Assembly: GCA_965242605.1 (NCBI GenBank)
Contig: CBDESS010000001.1
Span: 744,001-808,000 of the forward strand
From: JAAXHF01 sp965242605
Lineage (GTDB): Bacteria > Desulfobacterota > Binatia > Bin18
Reading direction: 5' to 3'
DNA length: 64,000 nt
Below, piece after piece: positions 1-8,861 of this stretch (the stretch's first letter is position 1; each line of letters begins with the position of its first letter). The translations under genes were made by a program, and so were the position numbers. The notes below the pieces were generated by a model. It was not told where the DNA came from and searched no databases. It worked only from the letters and a program-made list of their open reading frames with translations.

Positions 1-1
1 C

Positions 2-943
2 CGTCCCGGCCAACGCGTGTCCATTGACCCCAGCCTCGGCTGCCGGGAGCGGGGCTTCCGCAAGCAGTGCCGGCAGTGCAAAGACGGCAACCCCGGCATC
101 TGCGAGCATCTGGCCGAGGGCTGCCTCAAACCCGGCATCCTCATCGGTACCTGCCCGGACACCGGCGGTGGCTGGGGCGAGTATTTTGTGGCCCACAGCC
201 GGCGTCTCTTTCCGCTGCCGGATACCATTGACGACGACGAAGCCTCCCTGCTTGAGCCGTTCTCGGTCTGCCTGCGGGCCGTGCTGAACAACCCGCCCCA
301 CACGAGAGAGCAGGTCGTAGTCATCGGAGCCGGAACGATCGGCCTGATGACTATCGCCGCACTCAGGGCGGTTGAGCCGAGCTGTCGGATTGCGTGCATC
401 GCCAAATATCCCTTCCAGGCCGAGCTGGCCGGCACCCTGGGAGCGGACGACATCATTGATGCGCAGCGTGATGATGTCATGGAACGGGTCGGTGCCCTGG
501 CCGACACCACGGTCTACAAGCTGTCTGGCGGCGGAGCGATCCTGGCCGGCGGTGTACGCCTGGTCTACGATACCGTTACCACCTCACTCACCTTGAACCA
601 CGCCCTGCGTATGGTACGGGGCAAAGGCCGCCTGGTCGTTCTCGGCCTGGCGGCTCTGCCCGAGGGCGTGGACTGGACACCGGTGTGGATGAAAGAAGTC
701 TCTATCGTCGGCAGCCTGACCTATGGAACCGAGGTCTTTCAGGGCAAACGCGCCGACACCTTTGCCCGGGCAATTGCGTTTGTCGCCAGCCGCCGGGTTG
801 ACCTCCGCCCTGTTCAACCCCGCAAATACCCGCTTAATCAGTACCGGCGGGCGCTCAGCCAGGCGGCCAGGAAAAAAAGCTCGGGGGCAGTCAAGGTTTC
901 GTTTGTGCCCCAGGACAGACCAACGGACCAGAGGGCCACATGA
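2..943 (+). CDS. Zinc-type alcohol dehydrogenase (MDR family), 5' end missing
   Basis: The reading frame is open from base 2, so the gene begins before the window; 313 residues are visible. It belongs to the medium-chain dehydrogenase/reductase family, which oxidises alcohols or polyols with NAD(P)+. A cysteine cluster of the structural-zinc type (QCRQCKDGNPGIC) lies near the start of the visible part, and the Rossmann motif VIGAGTIGLMT follows at about residue 105. The catalytic-zinc region is largely in the missing N-terminus, so the substrate cannot be judged. The stop overlaps the start of the next gene (ATGA at 940), which suggests co-transcription with the glycosyltransferase although no functional link is obvious. 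Confidence 0.85.
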   Translation, partial: RPGQRVSIDPSLGCRERGFRKQCRQCKDGNPGICEHLAEGCLKPGILIGTCPDTGGGWGEYFVAHSRRLFPLPDTIDDDEASLLEPFSVCLRAVLNNPPHTREQVVVIGAGTIGLMTIAALRAVEPSCRIACIAKYPFQAELAGTLGADDIIDAQRDDVMERVGALADTTVYKLSGGGAILAGGVRLVYDTVTTSLTLNHALRMVRGKGRLVVLGLAALPEGVDWTPVWMKEVSIVGSLTYGTEVFQGKRADTFARAIAFVASRRVDLRPVQPRKYPLNQYRRALSQAARKKSSGAVKVSFVPQDRPTDQRAT

Positions 944-1974
944 GCAAGAGGACGCCGGCCGTCGCCGTCATCATCCCGGCCTGGAATGAAGCCTCCACCA
1001 TCGCCAAAACCGTGACGGACTTCCGGGAGGCGCTGCCGGGGGCGCGGGTCTATGTCTACGACAACAACTCCAGCGACCAGACCGCCCGGGCCGCCCGGGC
1101 CGCGGGCGCACAAGTCCGCCCGGAGCCGCGGCAGGGCAAGGGCAATGTGGTGCGCCGCGCCTTGGCCGACATTGAGGCCGATGTCTATGTGCTGGCCGAT
1201 GGCGATGCGACCTACGGCGCGCCGAGCGCACCCGGGATGGTCGAGTTGCTGCTCGCTCAGCAGCTCGACATGGTCGTAGCTCGCCGCCGCTCAACCGCCA
1301 GGGAGGCGCACCGCCCCGGGCACCGGTTCGGCAACTGGCTCCTGACAGCGACTGTCCGGCAAATCTTCGGCGCTGGCCTGAACGACCTGTTGTCCGGCTA
1401 TCGGGTTTTCTCCCGGCGGTTCGTGAAGTCATTTCCCGCCCTGAGCGTCGGATTTGAAATCGAGACCGAGCTGTCAATTCACGCCCTGGCCTTGCGGCTT
1501 CCCGTTGCGGAAATCGACACCCCCTATGCTGCGCGGCCCGAGGGCAGCCACAGCAAACTCAGCACATGGCGCGATGGGGGGCACATTCTGGGGACTATCT
1601 TGCGGCTGTTCATCCTGGAATGCCCGTTGCGCTTCTTCTCGCTCCTGGCACTGACGCTCACGGTGGCGGCCACTGTCCTGTTCGTGCCGCTCATCGTTGA
1701 ATACCTCCAGACCGGGCTGGTGCCCCGCTTGCCCACCATGCTCGGTGCCGCCAGCGTCTACACAGCCGCCTTCCTCAGCATCGTCGTCGGCATCATCCTG
1801 TATGCGACCGCGCTCGGCCGGCTTGAGGCCAAACGCCTGGCCTATCTGGCGGTCAGGCACCCCGGATACGACCTGGAGACCGTGGGCGACTTTGAGTCGC
1901 GGAGCCCGGCCGTCACCTCGAGACGTGAGACAAGCCTGACGAACCATGCGAGACAAAGACCTCCACGCCCTTGA
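940..1974 (+). CDS. Family 2 glycosyltransferase with C-terminal membrane anchor
   Basis: A 344-residue GT-A fold transferase of the dolichol-phosphate-mannose-synthase type. Visible motifs are the N-terminal IIPAWNEASTI, the YDNNSSDQTA stretch, the acidic LADGDATY motif that would bind metal and nucleotide sugar, and SGYRVFSRRF. Two hydrophobic helices near residues 235-260 and 270-295 should anchor it in the inner membrane. Such enzymes transfer a sugar from a nucleotide donor to a polyprenyl phosphate or lipid acceptor. The start overlaps the dehydrogenase stop by four bases and the 3' end overlaps MutS2 by 29 bases. It lies outside the main polysaccharide cluster; acceptor and sugar are unknown. 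Confidence 0.85.
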   Translation: MSKRTPAVAVIIPAWNEASTIAKTVTDFREALPGARVYVYDNNSSDQTARAARAAGAQVRPEPRQGKGNVVRRALADIEADVYVLADGDATYGAPSAPGMVELLLAQQLDMVVARRRSTAREAHRPGHRFGNWLLTATVRQIFGAGLNDLLSGYRVFSRRFVKSFPALSVGFEIETELSIHALALRLPVAEIDTPYAARPEGSHSKLSTWRDGGHILGTILRLFILECPLRFFSLLALTLTVAATVLFVPLIVEYLQTGLVPRLPTMLGAASVYTAAFLSIVVGIILYATALGRLEAKRLAYLAVRHPGYDLETVGDFESRSPAVTSRRETSLTNHARQRPPRP

Positions 1975-4303
1975 GTTTCCCGCGGTGTTGCGGCTGCTGG
2001 CCGATTGCGCGGTGTCCACGGCCGGCCGGGAGGCGTGCGCGGCGATTCGCCCGGCCACCGCCCCAGACCAGATTGAGCGCAGCAGTGAGCGGACCTGGCA
2101 GTTCTTCCGCCTGCTGGAAGAGCAACTCACGCTGCCCCTGGGCGAGTTTCCAGACATCAGACCGGCCCTGCAAGCGGCCAGCCACGCCGGAGCGGCCCTG
2201 GAGGGGCAACGGCTGTGCGACATCCAGGCGACGCTTGCCGTGTCACGCCAGCTCGCGCAGTTCTTTCGGTGCCATGCCCGGCACGCACCGCTGCTGGCCG
2301 ACTTCCCGGCCCGCCTGCCGGCCCTGCCGGCTCTGGAAGACACATTGACGCGCTGCCTGGACGACAGCGGCAAGCTGAAAGATGAGGCCAGCCCGACCCT
2401 GTACACCCTGCGCCGCAAGGTGCGGACCCTGCGGGAAGAGATTGAGCAAGGCTTGTCCGCCCAGCTGCGGTCGTCGCAGCTCAAGGACGTGGTCGCCGAC
2501 CACTATATTACGCTCCGCAACAACCGCTTTGTCATTCCGGTCCGGGCCAATGTTCATTCCCGCCTGCAAGGGATTGTCCAGGACCGCTCCGGCTCGGGCG
2601 AGACCGTCTTTATCGAGCCGCTGTCCGCCGTTGAACTCAACAACCGGCTTACCCTGGTCGGCAAAGAGGTCGAGGCCGAAGAGCGGCGGCTCTTCGGCTG
2701 GTTGACCGGGCTGGTCGGCCAGGAGTTGCCCCGGTTGGAGCAGCTCTTCAGCGCCCTGACCGAGCTTGATGTGCTGCACGCCAAGGTGGTGTTGGCCCGC
2801 AAGCAAGGCGGGACGAAACCGCGCTTTGGCGGCACGGCTTTTCAGCTGACCAAGGCCCGCCATCCGCTGCTGCTGGCCTCCGGCCGGCCGGTCATGCCGA
2901 TTGACCTGTCCATCCCCCAGGGCAAACTCGGCCTGATTATCACCGGCCCCAACACCGGCGGAAAGACCGCCGCCCTCAAAACCCTCGGCCTGCTGTGTCT
3001 CATGGCCCACAGCGGCCTGCTCGTCCCCGTAGAAGAAGACAGCCGGCTGCCCTTCTTGCGCGGGGTGTTCAGCGATATCGGTGACGAACAGTCGCTGAAG
3101 CACAGCCTATCGACATTTTCCGCCCATATCGCAAATGTGTCCGCCATCGTACAGGCCGCCATCCCGCCGGCCCTCATCGTGTGTGATGAACCGGGCGGCG
3201 GGACCGACCCGATTGAGGGCGGGGCGCTGGCCTGTGGTCTGCTCGGCCACCTGAAAGACCGGGGCGTCTTTGTGGCCGCTTCAACCCACCTGACACCGCT
3301 CAAACTGTTTGCCCTGGCCGATGGCGACTACCAGGTCGCGGCCGTCAGGTTTGACCTGGAAACGCTCAGCCCACACTACGCCCTGGACTACGGCACGGTC
3401 GGCCAGAGTCTCGGCCTGCCAATGGCCCGGCGACTGGGCCTGTCGGAAGATGTGTGTCGCGCCGCGGAGGCGTCCTTCTCCTTTGAAGCGCGCAGCCTGG
3501 CCGAGGCCACGACCAGGCTGGAGGTCGCCCGGGCCGCGCTGGACACAGCGCGCGCCCGGGTGGCCGAGGAGTGGAAAAAAGCGGCCGCCCTGCGCAAAAA
3601 ACATCAAGCCCTGCTGGCGGAGGCCGAAGAGAACACACGCCGCCTGTGGCACGACGAGCTGGCCGAGGCCAAGGCCCTGGTACGCAATGTGCGTGAAGAA
3701 GGGCGCGCCCTGGTTGCCAGGCTGGGCCGCCGTGTGGCCGCCGGCCCACAGGCCACACGCCACAACGCCCAGCGGAGCCTGCACCAGTTCTTACACGAGC
3801 AGCGGAGCGCCATTGCCAGCAAAGAAGACGCCCTCCGACCGGTCACGGGCGACAGCGTGGTGACACCGCCCCAGGTCGGCGATCAGGTTGAAGCCCAGAG
3901 TGGCAAAATCCGGGGGGAACTCGTCGCCCTGAGCGGACAGCGGGCGCGCGTTCGGAGCGGCCGGCTGACCTTTGACCTCGCGCTCGTCACACTGCGCAAG
4001 GCCGGCAAGGTCAAACGCCAACAGGCGATCCATGTCCATGTCCAACGGGCAGACACCGTTCAGCCGGAAGTCAACCTGCTGGGTTTACGCGTACAGGAAG
4101 CCCTGCCCCGCCTGGCCGAGTTTTTGGACCACGCCATGTTGAGCCGCCGCTCGTCGGTCCGTGTCGTCCACGGCTTTGGCAGCGGAGCCTTGCGCCGGGC
4201 GGTCCAGGACTTCTTGTCTCAGTCTCCGTACTGCGCCTCGTACACCGAAGCCCCGCAGAACGAGGGTGGCGGCGGGGCGACGATTGTCAATCTGGCCGGC
4301 TGA
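1946..4303 (+). CDS. mutS2: MutS2-family ATPase with Smr nuclease domain
   Basis: 785 residues, the usual length for MutS2. The N-terminus (LEFPAVLRLLADCAVS) is typical of the family. The Walker A motif GPNTGGKT is at residues 334-341, followed by the ABC-type core (VCDEPGGGTDP). A long charged coiled-coil region follows at about 480-600. The C-terminal Smr domain occupies roughly the last 80 residues with the HGFGSG signature. MutS2 proteins act on branched DNA and suppress recombination, or split collided ribosomes in some species; which role applies here is not visible. The ATG at 1946 lies inside the previous gene; no good ribosome site is seen, but the N-terminus matches the family well. 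Confidence 0.92.
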   Translation: MRDKDLHALEFPAVLRLLADCAVSTAGREACAAIRPATAPDQIERSSERTWQFFRLLEEQLTLPLGEFPDIRPALQAASHAGAALEGQRLCDIQATLAVSRQLAQFFRCHARHAPLLADFPARLPALPALEDTLTRCLDDSGKLKDEASPTLYTLRRKVRTLREEIEQGLSAQLRSSQLKDVVADHYITLRNNRFVIPVRANVHSRLQGIVQDRSGSGETVFIEPLSAVELNNRLTLVGKEVEAEERRLFGWLTGLVGQELPRLEQLFSALTELDVLHAKVVLARKQGGTKPRFGGTAFQLTKARHPLLLASGRPVMPIDLSIPQGKLGLIITGPNTGGKTAALKTLGLLCLMAHSGLLVPVEEDSRLPFLRGVFSDIGDEQSLKHSLSTFSAHIANVSAIVQAAIPPALIVCDEPGGGTDPIEGGALACGLLGHLKDRGVFVAASTHLTPLKLFALADGDYQVAAVRFDLETLSPHYALDYGTVGQSLGLPMARRLGLSEDVCRAAEASFSFEARSLAEATTRLEVARAALDTARARVAEEWKKAAALRKKHQALLAEAEENTRRLWHDELAEAKALVRNVREEGRALVARLGRRVAAGPQATRHNAQRSLHQFLHEQRSAIASKEDALRPVTGDSVVTPPQVGDQVEAQSGKIRGELVALSGQRARVRSGRLTFDLALVTLRKAGKVKRQQAIHVHVQRADTVQPEVNLLGLRVQEALPRLAEFLDHAMLSRRSSVRVVHGFGSGALRRAVQDFLSQSPYCASYTEAPQNEGGGGATIVNLAG

Positions 4304-4308
4304 GGGTC

Positions 4309-5028
4309 ATGGCGCTTCCCCTGGCAACCCGGAATCTGCTGGCCGAACTGCTCCTTGACGCCCTGAGCAGTCCAACCGCGGCCACCGCGGTCCGCTGTCT
4401 GGCCGTCTACGCCCGGACCATACGGCGCACACCGACCGTGATGAGCCCCGGACAGCTCCTCATTCCCGCCCCCGCGGCCGAGCGAGAGCAGGTTCGGCAC
4501 TACCTGGAAGGCCACGCCCTGCTGAGCTGGCGTCGACGAGGCCCGGTCTGGCAGATACGGCTGGCCCCGGACCTCAGACCGGACTATGGCCAGGTCACGG
4601 CCAGGCTGCAGCAGTACGGACGAGCCCTGGAAGACTGGCAGCCCCGGCCCGAGGCCGCCGGGCTCGAGCTGGCTGTACGCAAGGGGGCGCTGCTCTTTAA
4701 CCATCGGCTCTTTTTTGAGGTGCATGAGGTGTTGGAAGCCCAGTGGATACAAGAGGTTGACCCTGAGCGGCGCTTCCTGCAAGGGCTGATTCAGATTGCG
4801 GTGGCGTTCTATCACCTCGGCAACCGGAATCTGCGCGGAGCGGTGTCGCTCTTGGGCGACGGCCTGGACAAGGTCAAGCCGCACGCCCCGGCCTATCTGG
4901 GGCTGGAGTTGTCCGATTTTATTGCCGGGCTGGAGCACTGCGGCGAGGAGATTCGGCGGCTCGGCGCGCAGGAGCTGGGGCAGTTTCAGGACGAGCATAT
5001 CCCCAGCCTGCGGCACAGTGCATCCTGA
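4309..5028 (+). CDS. DUF309 family protein
   Basis: 239 residues. The C-terminal half (from about residue 120) matches the DUF309 family: NHRLFFEVHEVLEAQW followed by a helical stretch with RFLQGLIQIAVAFYHL and GNRNLRGAVSLLGDG. The HEVLE core with its conserved histidine and glutamates is the family signature. The N-terminal 110 residues are an extra region with an arginine-rich stretch of unknown role. The family is widespread and uncharacterised. The gene starts five bases after the mutS2 stop, so the two are probably one transcript. Confidence 0.8.
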   Translation: MALPLATRNLLAELLLDALSSPTAATAVRCLAVYARTIRRTPTVMSPGQLLIPAPAAEREQVRHYLEGHALLSWRRRGPVWQIRLAPDLRPDYGQVTARLQQYGRALEDWQPRPEAAGLELAVRKGALLFNHRLFFEVHEVLEAQWIQEVDPERRFLQGLIQIAVAFYHLGNRNLRGAVSLLGDGLDKVKPHAPAYLGLELSDFIAGLEHCGEEIRRLGAQELGQFQDEHIPSLRHSAS

Positions 5029-5048
5029 TGACTACCTCTCAGACTGCC

Positions 5049-5528
5049 TCAGCCGTCTTTCACATATTCCTGCAACCAGCCGGCCTCTCGGCCACGCCTG
5101 ACAAACTCGGCAACCGAGCGCCCCGCAATCCGGGAGAAGGCAATCACATCGTAAGTCTCAGGGTTATACATGCACGCCCGGTCCTGGTTCTCCATAAATC
5201 CCAGACGGCTCAGTAATTGCTGAATGGAGGGCATGCGCAGCATTTCGGCCTCGGTCAGGATGCCCGCGCGTCCCTTGTCCGGGGTCTGTGCCGCATCGCC
5301 CTCACGGTCGGGCTTGCGAATGGCGGCCACTTTGCAGAGGGCCTCAACCTCATACCAGCCCCGCAGCCGGGCCCTGTTCCAGGCCACACAGACCAGGTCC
5401 ATGCCCAGCGAGATTTCCACAATCCTGCCGCTGTCAGGACCTTCCACGCGATACGCACCGCCCAGCGTGACCCGTCGCCGGTCGGGCAACACCACCTCAT
5501 CGCCAAGGTCGGGGAGCAGTATCGGCAT
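5049..5528 (-). CDS. Hypothetical protein, 159 aa
   Basis: No family recognised. The start is supported by an AAGGAG ribosome site eight bases upstream of the ATG at 5528. The N-terminal 85 residues look like a small beta-rich domain (LPDLGDEVVLPDRRRVTLGG), the C-terminal part is helical with paired arginines. No signal peptide, membrane helix or catalytic motif is visible. It converges on the DUF309 gene with a 20-base gap and lies about 140 bases downstream of the MaoC-like gene on the same strand. Confidence 0.6.
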   Translation of the reverse strand: MPILLPDLGDEVVLPDRRRVTLGGAYRVEGPDSGRIVEISLGMDLVCVAWNRARLRGWYEVEALCKVAAIRKPDREGDAAQTPDKGRAGILTEAEMLRMPSIQQLLSRLGFMENQDRACMYNPETYDVIAFSRIAGRSVAEFVRRGREAGWLQEYVKDG

Positions 5529-5667
5529 GGCAGGCTCTCCTTCCCGGTCCGGCTGCGTCAGTCCGCATTGCCTCCGGTCCTTCTTTCATGTCTCAAGATC
5601 GCGCGCTCCTGGGCACGCCGAAACCCGGGGCGTTCTTCGGCTCATGCCCATTCCTCCTTGTAGCCGA

Positions 5668-6486
5668 TCAGCTGCGATTGGCAACGGTGATAATTGACGT
5701 TTTCCAGACCTCGACCGCCGGCTGGCCGTGCAGATAATACGCCTGATAAAATGTCACCCACTCGTTCTCGCCCCGCTTCCACTTCTTGACAGGCGTGCAG
5801 CGCAGCTCAACCGCATCGTTGACCCGAATCAACTGCCGGGTCAGCATCGTGCTGCCGGTATGAATCCAGAACGGCATGACGAACTGATGCTGGACCGCCA
5901 TACTGCCCTGGGCCATCAGCAGCCCGGGGTGGAGCGGCGGGGTATCTCCCTCCACATACAGCGGCAGCGCATCGTGGGTCAACGCGCAGTAGGTCTGCTG
6001 CTGAGCCGCGGTCAGCCTGAAATGAAACGGGCGAAACGGCCTGTTCAGTACCATGCGCTGCCAGGTTCCGATCTGCCGCTCACCCTGCCAGTCCGAGCCC
6101 TCAAGGTCAGCCAGGGGGTCTGGCCCGGGCGGGGTCGCGGGGATGTGGGTCTGCATCTCGATCAGCTCTTGGCCGTCGGCGTTGGTGGCTCGAAGCTGAA
6201 ACGCCGGCGTGCCTGCGTCTGCGGTTTGGGTGATATGGGAGGTGACGTCATCGTCGTCATAGGCCGGGGCCTTGAAGCGCAGGCTGAACCAGTGGCGGCC
6301 CAGCCAGCGCTCTCCATAGCGCTCGACCAGGGGCCGGACCATCTGGCCATAGACAATCGCCCCGCCAACGATGGACCCCTTGAAGCCCATCGCCTGAGCA
6401 CTCTCACGGCTATGGGCCTTGTTCTCGCCCTCTCTGGTGTTGCGGGTCTGAAAAACGTAGGGGGCAAAGGTTTCGGGTGCGCGCAT
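5668..6486 (-). CDS. MaoC-like hot-dog dehydratase
   Basis: 272 residues, consistent with a two-hot-dog or long MaoC-type (R)-hydratase or acyl-CoA thioester protein. The N-terminal helix with AHSRESAQAMGFKGSIVGG resembles the substrate-helix region of MaoC-like dehydratases, followed by RFKAPAYDDDDV, typical of the family's central strands. These enzymes hydrate enoyl-CoA thioesters. An AAGGA ribosome site precedes the ATG. Neighbouring small genes do not clarify the substrate. Assignment to the superfamily is fairly safe; the exact reaction is inferred. Confidence 0.65.
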   Translation of the reverse strand: MRAPETFAPYVFQTRNTREGENKAHSRESAQAMGFKGSIVGGAIVYGQMVRPLVERYGERWLGRHWFSLRFKAPAYDDDDVTSHITQTADAGTPAFQLRATNADGQELIEMQTHIPATPPGPDPLADLEGSDWQGERQIGTWQRMVLNRPFRPFHFRLTAAQQQTYCALTHDALPLYVEGDTPPLHPGLLMAQGSMAVQHQFVMPFWIHTGSTMLTRQLIRVNDAVELRCTPVKKWKRGENEWVTFYQAYYLHGQPAVEVWKTSIITVANRS

Positions 6487-6515
6487 GGGTCATCCTTGTG
6501 TGATCGCGAAGAGCA

Positions 6516-6767
6516 TCAGGAGAAGAAGAGCTTGAGAATCCCCACAGCCAGACTTGCAGCAATCGCCATGCCGCCAGGCACTCCCAGTAGACACCAGACC
6601 TTGACTTTCTGAATGTCCTCTTTGGTGGCGAGATACCAGGTGCGCGTCTCCAAGCTCGCCAGGCAGGCTTCAATGCCGCTCCCACCATTGCCCCCGCTCG
6701 AACGACATGCCGAGGCGGCCGGCTCTTCCTGATTCCCATCTCCTGGCCGCAGGTGTCGCTCGCTCAT
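6516..6767 (-). CDS. Small membrane protein, 83 aa
   Basis: The start at 6767 is chosen because GAGGAAAAGGA lies directly upstream and because its ATG overlaps the stop (ATGA) of the frameshifted gene at 6764-7037. A longer frame to 6800 exists but is less likely. The N-terminal half is polar and glycine/serine rich, then LASLETRTWYLATKEDIQK, then a hydrophobic helix at the C-terminus (VWCLLGVPGGMAIAASLAVG) of about 22 residues. This layout recalls small CcdC/Bdr-like or phage-type membrane proteins with an ATKEDI motif; no function is assigned. Confidence 0.6.
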   Translation of the reverse strand: MSERHLRPGDGNQEEPAASACRSSGGNGGSGIEACLASLETRTWYLATKEDIQKVKVWCLLGVPGGMAIAASLAVGILKLFFS

Positions 6768-7037
6768 TCCTTTTCCTCTGTCTGTCTGAGCCAGTCCCAA
6801 AGAGAGCGGACGCTGTAGCCGGCATACGCCATGTTCAGCCTGAAGACAACGCCACGAGCAGCCTCAATACGGTCATCGCCCTTTATCCCGAACGGAGACT
6901 GCCACGGTTTCTGCAAGAGCGTCACCCTGCACCAGCAAGAACGTATCGTTCAGCCGATAGTGGTTGGGACAGGCTTCTTCGAGGCGTTTCATGACATCGG
7001 GATTTGCTTCGTTCAGGACTACAGCGAAAACAGCCAT
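6764..7037 (-). pseudogene. Small cytosolic protein gene with a +1 frameshift
   Basis: The ATG at 7037 opens a frame (MAVFAVVLNEANPDVMKRLE) that stops at 6873 after KGR. Reading on after the GGGC at 6878-6881 with one base skipped gives an uninterrupted continuation, DDRIEAARGVVFRLNMAYAG and then GYSVRSLWDWLRQTEEKE, ending in a TGA that overlaps the start of the next gene as ATGA. The span of 274 bases equals 91 codons plus one extra base. The tail contains a hydrophobic/aromatic SLWDWL motif and no signal peptide. The restored protein would be about 90 residues; no family recognised. Either a real lesion or a sequencing error in the G run. Confidence 0.6.
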
Positions 7038-7172
7038 TGTCGGGTCATCCTCACTGTCGGACTTGACCCGATTGTTGTCACACAAACACAGGAGGTGCAA
7101 CCGCGGAGACGGTACAACCGCCTCGGGAAAGTATTCGGATGGGGCGGTGCGGCCATCAAGCCAGAGCGATCT

Positions 7173-7724
7173 TCAGAGCTGGGCCAGGAGTCCCTTGACG
7201 TTGGTCACGGCGACTATGCGCCAGACACCTTGGTCAGACTTCTGCATCAGGACCTCGATCTGCTCCCCGTTCTGGAGGCGGACAGGGAAGCGACGGATGC
7301 CGTCCTGGGTTTTGCCGGCAAAGAGCGCGCCAAGAATCGCCACCGTCGGAATGGCCGGCAGCTGGCGGCTCTGGTCACGGACGGCCTGTTCAACGACAAA
7401 CCCGGTGCCGGCCGAGATGAGGCCGCGCACCTCAGACCCGAGGACCTCAAGGCCCTGCCGCAACAGACCGGCCAGCGAGTCTCCGCCACCGGCCCCGTCG
7501 GGCAGGGAGCTGAGGCCGAGTTCGTCAAGCGCGTGGCCGACGACACGGTCGACATCGACATGGCGGGCAAAGCGCTCATAGTCGTGGGTCTCCAGGGCGC
7601 GCCGGATGTGGTAGAGCGCATAGGAGGGGGTGCAGGTCCAGGCCAGCCCCGCGGCCAGCGCCAGCGCCAGACACCCGCCAAGGACGGCAATATGCCGCTT
7701 CGGTCGCCGGTGCGAATGTTCCAT
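7173..7724 (-). CDS. DUF2939-like membrane-anchored protein
   Basis: 183 residues. A basic N-terminus (RRPKRH) is followed by a hydrophobic segment at residues 12-30, then PSYALYHIRRALETHDYERF and HVDVDRVV, which is the recognisable DUF2939 pattern (a helical domain after a single membrane anchor). The C-terminal part forms a beta-rich segment ending in WRIVAVTNVKG. The protein is expected to sit in the inner membrane with the domain in the periplasm. Function of the family is unknown. No strong ribosome site is seen at the ATG. Confidence 0.7.
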   Translation of the reverse strand: MEHSHRRPKRHIAVLGGCLALALAAGLAWTCTPSYALYHIRRALETHDYERFARHVDVDRVVGHALDELGLSSLPDGAGGGDSLAGLLRQGLEVLGSEVRGLISAGTGFVVEQAVRDQSRQLPAIPTVAILGALFAGKTQDGIRRFPVRLQNGEQIEVLMQKSDQGVWRIVAVTNVKGLLAQL

Positions 7725-7783
7725 GACTTTTCATCATGTCCGATGCAGGCTTCTGCCGTCAAGGAAGCCGCCCGGCACACCTC

Positions 7784-7812
7784 TTGACACACTTCCGACA
7801 GGAGACAACAAT
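7784..7812 (+). promoter_or_regulatory. Possible sigma-70 type promoter for the diiron protein gene
   Basis: TTGACA at 7784-7789 and AACAAT at 7807-7812 are separated by 17 bases, about 55 bases before the chosen start codon at 7866. The -35 element is perfect, the -10 element matches four of six consensus bases. An AGGAG sequence just inside this region precedes a 42-codon overlapping short frame (ATG at 7811), which could be a leader or chance. Confidence 0.4.
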
Positions 7813-7865
7813 GACAGCACCGTTTACTATTGCAACTCTCTGGTACACCACAAAGGAACGCCACC

Positions 7866-8861
7866 ATGCAGACATTACCCGCCCATGCTCACGAAGTGCC
7901 GGCCAACAGTCCTGCCGTTGTCACCGAGTTTCTTGACGTTGAAACGCAAGAAATGCGCAGCCTGTACGAAAAGGCCAAGCGCGATCAGTGGAACGCATCA
8001 ACTGATATTGATTGGGACAGCGGGCTGGCCCCGGATTGCGCGATTCTGCCCGACGGCCTGATTGATATCTATGGCACGCCGTACTGGGACCGGATGAGCG
8101 CCGCTGAGCGGCTGGAACTCAACCGCCATTTTTCGGCTTGGCGGATCAGCCAGCTCATGTATGGCGAGCAGTTCGCCCTGATGGTCTGCGGGCAGATTGC
8201 CAATGCCGTGCCGGGCATTGACGCCAAGTTCTTCATGGCCACCCAGGTGATGGACGAAGCCCGCCATTCCGAGGTGCTGGCCTGCTATCTGTATCAGAAA
8301 GTCGGCCTCACCTACCCCCTCACCTCAAGCCTGAGCGATATGTTTGACCGGGTGCTGGAGAGCCCCCTGTGGTACCTCAAAACGGTCGGCACCCAACTCG
8401 TCGCCGAAACCCTGGCCGTCTCCCTGTTCCGTATGCTGGCCGGGCACAGCCCGGACCCGTTGATCAGCCAGATATGCCGCCGCATCCTGTCTGACGAATC
8501 ACGGCATATGGGCTTCGGCATGATGAGCCTGCCCGGGCAGATCGGGGAACTGTCGGCACAAGAGGTTGAAGAAGCCGAAGATTTTGCCTGTGTGGCGACC
8601 GCGGGTCTGCTCCAGGGCCAGTTTCCGCAGGAAGCCTATGCCGCGGTCGGTTTCAGCACGGCCGAGATTGCCGACATCAAAAAGCTGCGCCGTCAGGCGG
8701 CAGAGAAGAACGAATATGCCGCTTTCCGCCAGTATTTCAAGAAAGACTTTCACGCTGCCCTGTGGAGCAATATGAGCAAGGTCGGCCTGCTGAGCCAGCG
8801 GGCGATTGACAAGCTGGGCAGGATGGGCATCTGCGCCCCCGAGCACCGGGCCGCGGCCTAG
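7866..8861 (+). CDS. Ferritin-like diiron oxygenase/oxidase-type protein
   Basis: 331 residues from the ATG at 7866 (AAAGGAAC upstream). A four-helix ferritin-like fold carries a full set of candidate iron ligands: E101 (YGEQF), E131 and H134 (MDEARH), E181 (VAETLAV) and E211 with H214 (SDESRH). This E, ExxH, E, ExxH order is that of ribonucleotide-reductase R2-like and AurF-like diiron carboxylate proteins, which activate O2 for N-oxygenation, hydroxylation or desaturation. No signal peptide. The substrate is unknown; the flanking MATE exporter, convergent with a four-base overlap, could export a product but that is inference. Confidence 0.75.
   Translation: MQTLPAHAHEVPANSPAVVTEFLDVETQEMRSLYEKAKRDQWNASTDIDWDSGLAPDCAILPDGLIDIYGTPYWDRMSAAERLELNRHFSAWRISQLMYGEQFALMVCGQIANAVPGIDAKFFMATQVMDEARHSEVLACYLYQKVGLTYPLTSSLSDMFDRVLESPLWYLKTVGTQLVAETLAVSLFRMLAGHSPDPLISQICRRILSDESRHMGFGMMSLPGQIGELSAQEVEEAEDFACVATAGLLQGQFPQEAYAAVGFSTAEIADIKKLRRQAAEKNEYAAFRQYFKKDFHAALWSNMSKVGLLSQRAIDKLGRMGICAPEHRAAA

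Noticed and set aside
7811..7936. Short frame with AGGAG site overlapping the diiron gene
   Set aside because: Could be a leader peptide but no conserved pattern (no histidine/tryptophan-run attenuator feature) supports it.
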